From a bacterium (GTDB lineage Bacteria > Patescibacteriota > Minisyncoccia > Phycocordibacterales > JAUSIJ01), in NCBI GenBank assembly GCA_030647855.1, contig JAUSIJ010000058.1, forward strand, positions 1 through 16,195: a stretch of 16,195 nucleotides of DNA, read 5' to 3'. Of the stretch, positions 11,292 to 16,195 are shown in pieces. The notes under the pieces are model-generated. The model worked only from the letters and a program-made list of their open reading frames with translations, did not search any database and was not told the origin of the DNA. Numbering within the stretch: the stretch's first letter is position 1; each line of letters starts with the position of its first letter. Position numbers and translations under genes: made by a program.

Positions 11292-14200
11292 ATGGCCGAT
11301 TACGATCCTAAGAAAATCGAGAAGAAATGGCAGCTTGCATGGCACAGGCGCCAACTCCATCGAGCGAAGGACGTATCTCGAAAAAAGAAATATTACTGTC
11401 TGGTTGAGTTCCCGTACCCTTCAGGGGATGGTCTCCATGTCGGGCATATTAGAAGTTACACGGCTATGGATGTCATTGCGCGCAAGCGCCGAGCCGAAGG
11501 TTTTGAAACGCTCTACCCGATAGGATGGGACTCGTTTGGACTGCCAACGGAGAATTATGCGGTCAAGACCGGCATTCATCCAAAGATCGTTACCAGAAAG
11601 AACACGGATACTTTTCGGAGGCAGCTCAAGTCCCTCGGCTTTTCCTTTGACTGGAAACGAGAGGTTGATACATCAAGCCCTGCGTACTACAAATGGACGC
11701 AGTGGATTTTTCTCCAGATGTTTAAGCGTGGCCTCGCGTACAAAGCCAAGATGGCGATCAACTGGTGTCCTTCATGCAAGATAGGTCTCGCCAATGAAGA
11801 AGTAATTGACGGTAGATGCGAACGGTGCGGCGGCCTCACTGAAAAGCGCGAAAAGGAACAATGGATGATTGCAATTACCAAATATGCCGACCGGTTACTC
11901 AAGGACCTCGACTCAGTCAATTATCTCGAGCGAATAAAAACGCAGCAGAGAAACTGGATCGGACGAAGCGATGGTGCCGAGATAGATTTTCCAATAAGCG
12001 AGGGCGGAGAAAAACCGAATTTTCTACTTCTGCACGGCTGGACTGGGAGGGCTAATAAGAATTTTTTGCCTTGGCTGAAAAAGAAACTGGAGAGCGAGGG
12101 ATTTGCTGTGGAAACGCCCGAGCTACCGAATACTGATAAACCGACGGAAGAGGAGCAGGTTACGTATGTTCTGAAAAATTGCACTATAGATGCGAATACC
12201 ATCATTGTCGGTCATAGTCTTGGCGCAATTGTTGCCCTGAAAGTTCTCATGAGGCACAACAAGCCGGTGAGAGGGCTTGTTCTGGTTGCTGCTGCCATGG
12301 ATCCGGACACAAATAAAGAATACAAACCATTTCATAAGACGTTTTCCTGGGATTTCGATTTTGAAAAAATTAAAAGGCTTGCTTCGTCGCGCTTAGTTAT
12401 ATCTGACCTATTAGAGACGGAACGAATCCCGTATCTTAAAAGAATGGCCTTGAAGCTCGAGGCGCCCATTGCGCAAGCCACAGCAAAAAAAGAGCATTTT
12501 ACTGCTAAGGAAGAACCGTTTCTGCTTCAGAAGCTCATTCCGTCCATCAGTGTTTTTACGACGCGGCCCGATACACTCTTTGGCGCAACGTATCTCGTGC
12601 TCGCCCCAGAGCATCAAATAATTGAGAAATTAAAAAGAAAAATTAAGAATTGGCCGGAGGTTCTGAAATATATCAAAGCGTCGAAGGCAAAAAAAGAGAT
12701 GGAACGAATGGCCGAGGGAAGAGAAAAAACGGGAGTGGCGCTTTCTGGAGTCAGGGCGATTAATCCGGCCACGAAAGAATCGATTACGGTTTTTATTGCA
12801 GACTATGTGTTGGCCGGATATGGCACCGGGGCCATCATGGCTGTTCCGGCCCATGACCAGCGTGATTTTGAATTCGCTAAGGAATTTAAACTGCCGATTC
12901 GAGAGGCGATTGAACCACTTTTTAACGCCGACGACAAAGGGGAAGACGCGATTCGAAAGGGTCTGCCGTTCAAGGAACGACATGCGGCGGTTTGTATCGT
13001 TAAGCATTGGTCGGAGGACAAATATATCGGTCTTAAGTGGAAGAAAACCGACTGGCGCGGTTTTGTAGTCGGCGGCATCGAAGATGGAGAATCGCTTGAA
13101 GATGCCGGCCGAAGAGAAATTGCGGAAGAGACCGGCTATAAGAACGCGAAATTCGTAAAAAAACTCGGCGGCATTATTCATTCTCAGTTTTATCATCCTC
13201 TAAAAAATGAGAACCGATGGGCGAAATTTCAGGGCTTGTATTTTGAGTTAGAAAACGGAGAGCGAGAAGAAATTTCCGCCGAAGAAAACGCTATACACGA
13301 AGTTTTGTGGCTGACACGAGACGAAGTCGAGAAATTCCTAAACGCCCGCGATATGCGCCATTTCTGGCAAAGGCTTCTCCGGGGAGACGTGGTGTATACG
13401 GATAAGGGAATTGTGGCCAATTCAGGCAAGTTCACGGGGATCCCGAGCGAAAAGGCGAAATTGGAAATCGTAAAAGCAGTCGGCGGGGTAGAGAAGGTAA
13501 GTTATAAGCTTCGCGACTGGGTTTTCTCGCGCCAGCGTTACTGGGGTGAGCCGATTCCGATTATTCACTGCGAAAATTGCGGCACCGTAGCGGTACCTCT
13601 GAAAGATTTACCGGTTAAACTTCCCGATGTCAAAAATTTCAAACCCACGGAAAGCGGCGAATCGCCTCTCGCCAATGTATCTACGTGGATCAACGTTAAG
13701 TGTCCGGAGTGCGGCGGCAAAGCGAAGCGAGAGACGGATGTCATGCCTAATTGGGCCGGTTCGAGCTGGTACTATCTGCGCTACGTCGATCCTCAGAACA
13801 AAAAAAAGCTGGCAGATCGAAAGAAGCTCAATCACTGGATGCCGGTTGATTGGTATAACGGGGGCATGGAGCACACCACTCTCCATCTTCTCTACTCTCG
13901 CTTTTGGCACAAGTTCCTTTTTGACATCGGTGCAGTTCCCGGAAGCGAACCATATGCCAAACGTACCGCTCACGGGCTCATTTTGGCCGAAGGCGGCGAG
14001 AAAATGTCGAAGTCTAAGGGTAACGTCGTTAATCCTGATGACATTATAAAAATGTACGGAGCCGATACGCTCAGAGTTTATGAAATGTTCATGGGGCCGT
14101 TCGACCAGGCTATCTCGTGGAGCTCCGATAGCATCATCGGCGCTCGCCGGTTCATCGAAAAAGTCTGGAAGTTATCTGGGAAGGTGGCAAAAAAGACCCC

Positions 14201-14672
14201 AGCGGATAGGGAACTGGAATCACTCGTAACAACCGCTGTAAAAAAAGTGGGAGACGATATCGAAGAGATGAAATTTAACACGGCGGTAAGCCACATGATG
14301 ATCCTTGTCAATGAGATGGATAAGAGGGAATCAATCGATGTGGAAAACTACAAGACCTTGCTTCAACTCGTTGCTCCTTTCGCCCCCCATGCAGTGGAAG
14401 AATTATGGCGGATAATGAAAGGCAAAAAATCCGTACATGAAGCGAAATGGCCGCGCTATGATCCGAAAAAAGTTGCAAAAATTGCGCACCGCATTATTAT
14501 ACAAATCAACGGGAAGCTTCGCGACAGCATAATGGTGGAAGCGGATGAAGCGGAGCAGGCAGAAGTTGTGAAAAAAGCCCTTGCCCGTGACACGGTTAGG
14601 CAATGGACCGAGGGGAAGGAGGTTAAGCGAGTGATTTATGTGCCGAAGAGGCTCCTTAACATCGTGGTGTAG
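11292..14672 (+). CDS. leuS: leucyl-tRNA synthetase with alpha/beta-hydrolase and Nudix insertions
   Basis: A class I synthetase charging tRNA-Leu. Seen: HVGH (49-52), zinc pairs C159/C162 with C176/C179, editing-domain TTRPDTLFGATY (423-434) and GTGAIMAVPAHDQRDFEFA (511-529), second zinc C760/C763 with C804/C807, KMSKS (904-908), and the C-terminal tail ending in KRLLNIVV. At 1126 aa it is well above the usual 800-970. Two extra domains account for this. Residues about 239-417 (nt 12006-12542) form an RBBP9/YdeN-like alpha/beta hydrolase: LLLHGWTG, nucleophile GHSLG (S309), EHF (H402). Residues about 548-702 (nt 12933-13397) carry a complete Nudix box (G594 to Y616, REIAEETGY core). The start ATG is preferred over a TTG six bases upstream. 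No frameshift interrupts it, so both insertions are translated. Synthetase role is certain; activity of the inserts is not. Confidence 0.95.
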   Translation: MADYDPKKIEKKWQLAWHRRQLHRAKDVSRKKKYYCLVEFPYPSGDGLHVGHIRSYTAMDVIARKRRAEGFETLYPIGWDSFGLPTENYAVKTGIHPKIVTRKNTDTFRRQLKSLGFSFDWKREVDTSSPAYYKWTQWIFLQMFKRGLAYKAKMAINWCPSCKIGLANEEVIDGRCERCGGLTEKREKEQWMIAITKYADRLLKDLDSVNYLERIKTQQRNWIGRSDGAEIDFPISEGGEKPNFLLLHGWTGRANKNFLPWLKKKLESEGFAVETPELPNTDKPTEEEQVTYVLKNCTIDANTIIVGHSLGAIVALKVLMRHNKPVRGLVLVAAAMDPDTNKEYKPFHKTFSWDFDFEKIKRLASSRLVISDLLETERIPYLKRMALKLEAPIAQATAKKEHFTAKEEPFLLQKLIPSISVFTTRPDTLFGATYLVLAPEHQIIEKLKRKIKNWPEVLKYIKASKAKKEMERMAEGREKTGVALSGVRAINPATKESITVFIADYVLAGYGTGAIMAVPAHDQRDFEFAKEFKLPIREAIEPLFNADDKGEDAIRKGLPFKERHAAVCIVKHWSEDKYIGLKWKKTDWRGFVVGGIEDGESLEDAGRREIAEETGYKNAKFVKKLGGIIHSQFYHPLKNENRWAKFQGLYFELENGEREEISAEENAIHEVLWLTRDEVEKFLNARDMRHFWQRLLRGDVVYTDKGIVANSGKFTGIPSEKAKLEIVKAVGGVEKVSYKLRDWVFSRQRYWGEPIPIIHCENCGTVAVPLKDLPVKLPDVKNFKPTESGESPLANVSTWINVKCPECGGKAKRETDVMPNWAGSSWYYLRYVDPQNKKKLADRKKLNHWMPVDWYNGGMEHTTLHLLYSRFWHKFLFDIGAVPGSEPYAKRTAHGLILAEGGEKMSKSKGNVVNPDDIIKMYGADTLRVYEMFMGPFDQAISWSSDSIIGARRFIEKVWKLSGKVAKKTPADRELESLVTTAVKKVGDDIEEMKFNTAVSHMMILVNEMDKRESIDVENYKTLLQLVAPFAPHAVEELWRIMKGKKSVHEAKWPRYDPKKVAKIAHRIIIQINGKLRDSIMVEADEAEQAEVVKKALARDTVRQWTEGKEVKRVIYVPKRLLNIVV

Positions 14673-14691
14673 CGTGTGGATTATTAGCTTC

Positions 14692-14720
14692 TTGACTTCT
14701 TTTTGAAGTAGTGATAAAAA
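14692..14720 (+). promoter_or_regulatory. promoter of the sigma4/HARE-HTH gene
   Basis: TTGACT (14692-14697) -N17- TAAAAA (14715-14720). The predicted start lies about six bases before the ATG at 14733, and no ribosome site is present. Confidence 0.6.
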
Positions 14721-14732
14721 GAATAGACAACC

Positions 14733-15764
14733 ATGAGTGCCACTATAATGTTTAAACCAAAGCAAGTTGTAAAACGCCTTCTTTCCGTGCTCCCGGATCG
14801 GGCAAAGGACATAATCACGAATCGTTACGGCCTTGGTAACAGCCCTGATCGGCTAACGCTTGAGGCCATAGGTAAAAAGTACGGTATTACCCGCGAACGG
14901 GTTCGCCAGATTGAAAATTATGCTTTGGCCAATATCCGCAAATCTAAGGAATTTACGAAGGAAAAAAAGAGTTTTGATGAGCTTGCCGGACTTGTTCATT
15001 CATTTGGCGGAATAGTAGCGGAGCAGGATTTTTTGAATCATATCAGTTTGAACGATTCGATCCAGAATCACATGAACTTTCTCCTTGTTCTTGGTAACGA
15101 ATTCAAGCGTCTTAAGGAAGATGAGGAGTTCAAACACCGCTGGTATATTGATGAAGACCTTGCCGAAAAAATCCACGAATCGCTCCGTAAACTCTATAAC
15201 AGTCTTTCGGACGACGACATCGTCGCCGAATCCGAAATGGTCTCCCGCTTCTTAGATCAGTTGAAAGATGTCAACGATCAGTACCGAAAGGAAGAGGTGG
15301 TGAAACGATGGCTCTCTCTTTCCAAAAATCTTGATAAAAATCCCTTTGGTGAGTGGGGCGTCACTCACTCGCCGAATATTCGGACCAAAGGCATGCGCGA
15401 CTACGCTTTTCTTGTCATTCGCAAGCATGGTTCTCCTATCCATTTCCGCGAAGTGGCCAAGAAAATTACGGAGCTCTTCAATAAAAAGGCTCACGTGGCA
15501 ACAACCCATAATGAGCTCATTAAAGATCCGCGCTTTGTCCTCGTGGGACGCGGCCTCTACGCGCTCGCTGAGTGGGGCTATATGAGCGGAGTGGTAAAAG
15601 ATGTCATCAGAAAAATTATTGAAAAAAATGGACCATTGCCGAAAGACAAAATCATAGACAAGGTGTTGAAAGAACGCTACGTGAAAGAAAATACAATTCT
15701 TGTGAATTTGCAGAATCCAAAATATTTTAGAAAAGACAAGGAGGGGCGATACGCGAACGCCTAA
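14733..15764 (+). CDS. sigma-70 region 4 protein with HARE-HTH type domains
   Basis: A 343-aa DNA-binding protein. Residues 18-70 match sigma region 4: ITNRYGLG, then LTLEAIGKKYGITRERVRQI, the helix-turn-helix that reads a -35 box, and ALANIRKS. There is no region 2, so it is not a complete sigma factor. The C-terminal half carries HARE-HTH-like winged helices: FLVIRKHGSPIHFREVAKKI through FVLVGRGLYALAEWGY (about 226-283), and a second partial copy, VIRKIIEKNGPLPKDKIIDK onward (about 289-342). HARE-HTH domains occur in RNA polymerase delta subunits and in restriction and chromatin proteins. This fusion recurs in CPR genomes and suggests a transcription co-factor. An alternative start is the ATG at 14748 (MFKPKQ). 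Expressed from its own promoter. Confidence 0.8.
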   Translation: MSATIMFKPKQVVKRLLSVLPDRAKDIITNRYGLGNSPDRLTLEAIGKKYGITRERVRQIENYALANIRKSKEFTKEKKSFDELAGLVHSFGGIVAEQDFLNHISLNDSIQNHMNFLLVLGNEFKRLKEDEEFKHRWYIDEDLAEKIHESLRKLYNSLSDDDIVAESEMVSRFLDQLKDVNDQYRKEEVVKRWLSLSKNLDKNPFGEWGVTHSPNIRTKGMRDYAFLVIRKHGSPIHFREVAKKITELFNKKAHVATTHNELIKDPRFVLVGRGLYALAEWGYMSGVVKDVIRKIIEKNGPLPKDKIIDKVLKERYVKENTILVNLQNPKYFRKDKEGRYANA

Positions 15765-15773
15765 AGGTCGCTC

Positions 15774-15865
15774 GGACTTTGCATTAAAAAACACGGATAA
15801 ATTCTTGCTAGAATTTTCCTCGAGCTTGCGCCGTCGCGCTCGCTAGTTTTTTTAATGCAAAGTCC
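15774..15865. repeat. stem-swapped hairpin repeat B
   Basis: It has the same ends as repeat A (GGACTTT 15774-15780, AAAGTCC 15859-15865) and the same middle (CACGGATA, then GTCGCGCTCGCTAGT). The stem is GCATTAAAAAA/TTTTTTTAATGC and the inner hairpin AAATTC-ttgcta-GAATTT. Both strands of the stem differ from A in a compensating way. Confidence 0.7.
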
Positions 15866-15876
15866 TCGCTCTTATG

Positions 15877-15902
15877 GGAGAAAACGGCAAGCTCTCCTTT
15901 TT
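15877..15902 (+). terminator. likely terminator after the sigma4/HARE-HTH gene
   Basis: GGAGA (15877-15881) pairs with TCTCC (15893-15897), followed by T5. The stem is short, so efficiency is uncertain. Confidence 0.45.
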
Positions 15903-15933
15903 GAATATATTGCACGGTCATTCATTTCTCTAA

Positions 15934-15996
15934 GCGAGGCGTTACTTTTGTCTGCCAGTAAGCCCCCGTAAGTCCTTTCAAAACAAGCGTCTCGCC
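15934..15996. repeat. imperfect hairpin E
   Basis: GCGAGGCGTTACTTTTG (15934-15950) pairs imperfectly with CAAAACAAGCGTCTCGC (15979-15995), with the outer bases and TTTTG/CAAAA matched. No coding frame is seen in 15903-16156. Confidence 0.4.
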
Positions 15997-16010
15997 GGTT
16001 GGTAGGAGTA

Positions 16011-16132
16011 AATACTCACGTAGACGAGAGGTATCACTTTTTGAAAGCCTTGCGCAGGCGCGGCGGCGCCGAGCAGAGCAGAAAATTCAGCAGAATTTTA
16101 CGCGTGCTTTCAAAAAGTGATACCCGAGTATT
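16011..16132. repeat. long hairpin repeat C
   Basis: A perfect 19-bp stem (16030-16048 with 16106-16124, GGTATCAC...) is extended outward by AATACTC/GAGTATT (16011-16017, 16126-16132). An inner hairpin AAAATTC/GAATTTT (16082-16099) and a GC-rich side give the same plan as A and B read on the opposite strand. Confidence 0.65.
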
Positions 16133-16145
16133 CTTTATGGTAAAA

Positions 16146-16151
16146 TATACT
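16146..16151 (+). promoter_or_regulatory. -10 box of a leaderless transcript
   Basis: TATACT ends five bases before the ATG at 16157. No Shine-Dalgarno is present. Confidence 0.5.
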
Positions 16152-16156
16152 CATCT

Positions 16157-16195
16157 ATGGAGTACATCCGCAATTTTCTTGCTGAACTTTATGGT
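16157..16195 (+). CDS. N-terminus of a gene cut by the window edge
   Basis: Thirteen codons are visible (MEYIRNFLAELYG) from an ATG just after a TATACT box. It repeats the leaderless arrangement of other genes here. Too little is present to assign a family. Confidence 0.5.
   Translation, partial: MEYIRNFLAELYG

Noticed and set aside
12006..13397. Separate hydrolase and Nudix genes or a frameshift in leuS
   Set aside because: The reading frame is continuous from HVGH to KMSKS, with editing-domain motifs on both sides of each insert.

Overview
The window looks like chromosome of a Patescibacteria/CPR bacterium (Parcubacteria-like). The reasons are a DUF5671-type membrane protein, a sigma-region-4 plus HARE-HTH protein, a LeuRS with foreign domains spliced into its editing region, several genes whose -10 box lies a few bases before the ATG (leaderless mRNAs), and use of TGA as stop. 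This placement is inference from gene types, not from a marker comparison.

Layout. Positions 1-2813 hold ordinary genes: the end of a ROK-family sugar kinase, a 74-aa hypothetical coupled to a flavodoxin-fold NAD(P)H:quinone oxidoreductase, a divergent 170-aa hypothetical, and the GTPase/ATPase YchF. Positions 10119-16195 hold a DUF5671 membrane protein, LeuRS (leuS), a sigma4/HARE-HTH regulator and the first 13 codons of another gene. Stem-swapped hairpin repeats sit between these genes.

Between them lies an unusual accessory island (about 2820-9320, perhaps to 10020). It has two large genes: a 282-aa protein with Cas7/RAMP-like hallmarks (minus strand) and a 619-aa XPD/DinG-type helicase with an intact four-cysteine Fe-S motif (plus strand). 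The rest is about 26 tandem units of 90-130 bp, each a structured, sequence-unique segment of about 50-80 nt followed by a GC-rich hairpin, most often GGCAAG...CTTGCC plus a T-run. Units are oriented outward from a divergent promoter pair at 4942-5000. They run leftward on the minus strand after the RAMP-like gene, and rightward on the plus strand before and after the helicase gene.

In most junctions the 3' arm of the terminator (TTGCCA or TTGCCT) sits 16-17 nt before a -10-like hexamer. One element therefore appears to end one small RNA and supply the -35 box for the next, and the helicase gene uses the same device. A block of five units lacks T-runs and promoters, and looks co-transcribed. 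A RAMP-like protein, a DinG-like helicase and an array of structured RNAs with unique sequence recall type IV CRISPR logic, but there is no CRISPR repeat, Cas1/2, Cas5 or Cas6 here. I propose a candidate RNA-guided or RNA-dependent system. The sequence shows the array and the gene pair; the function is inferred.
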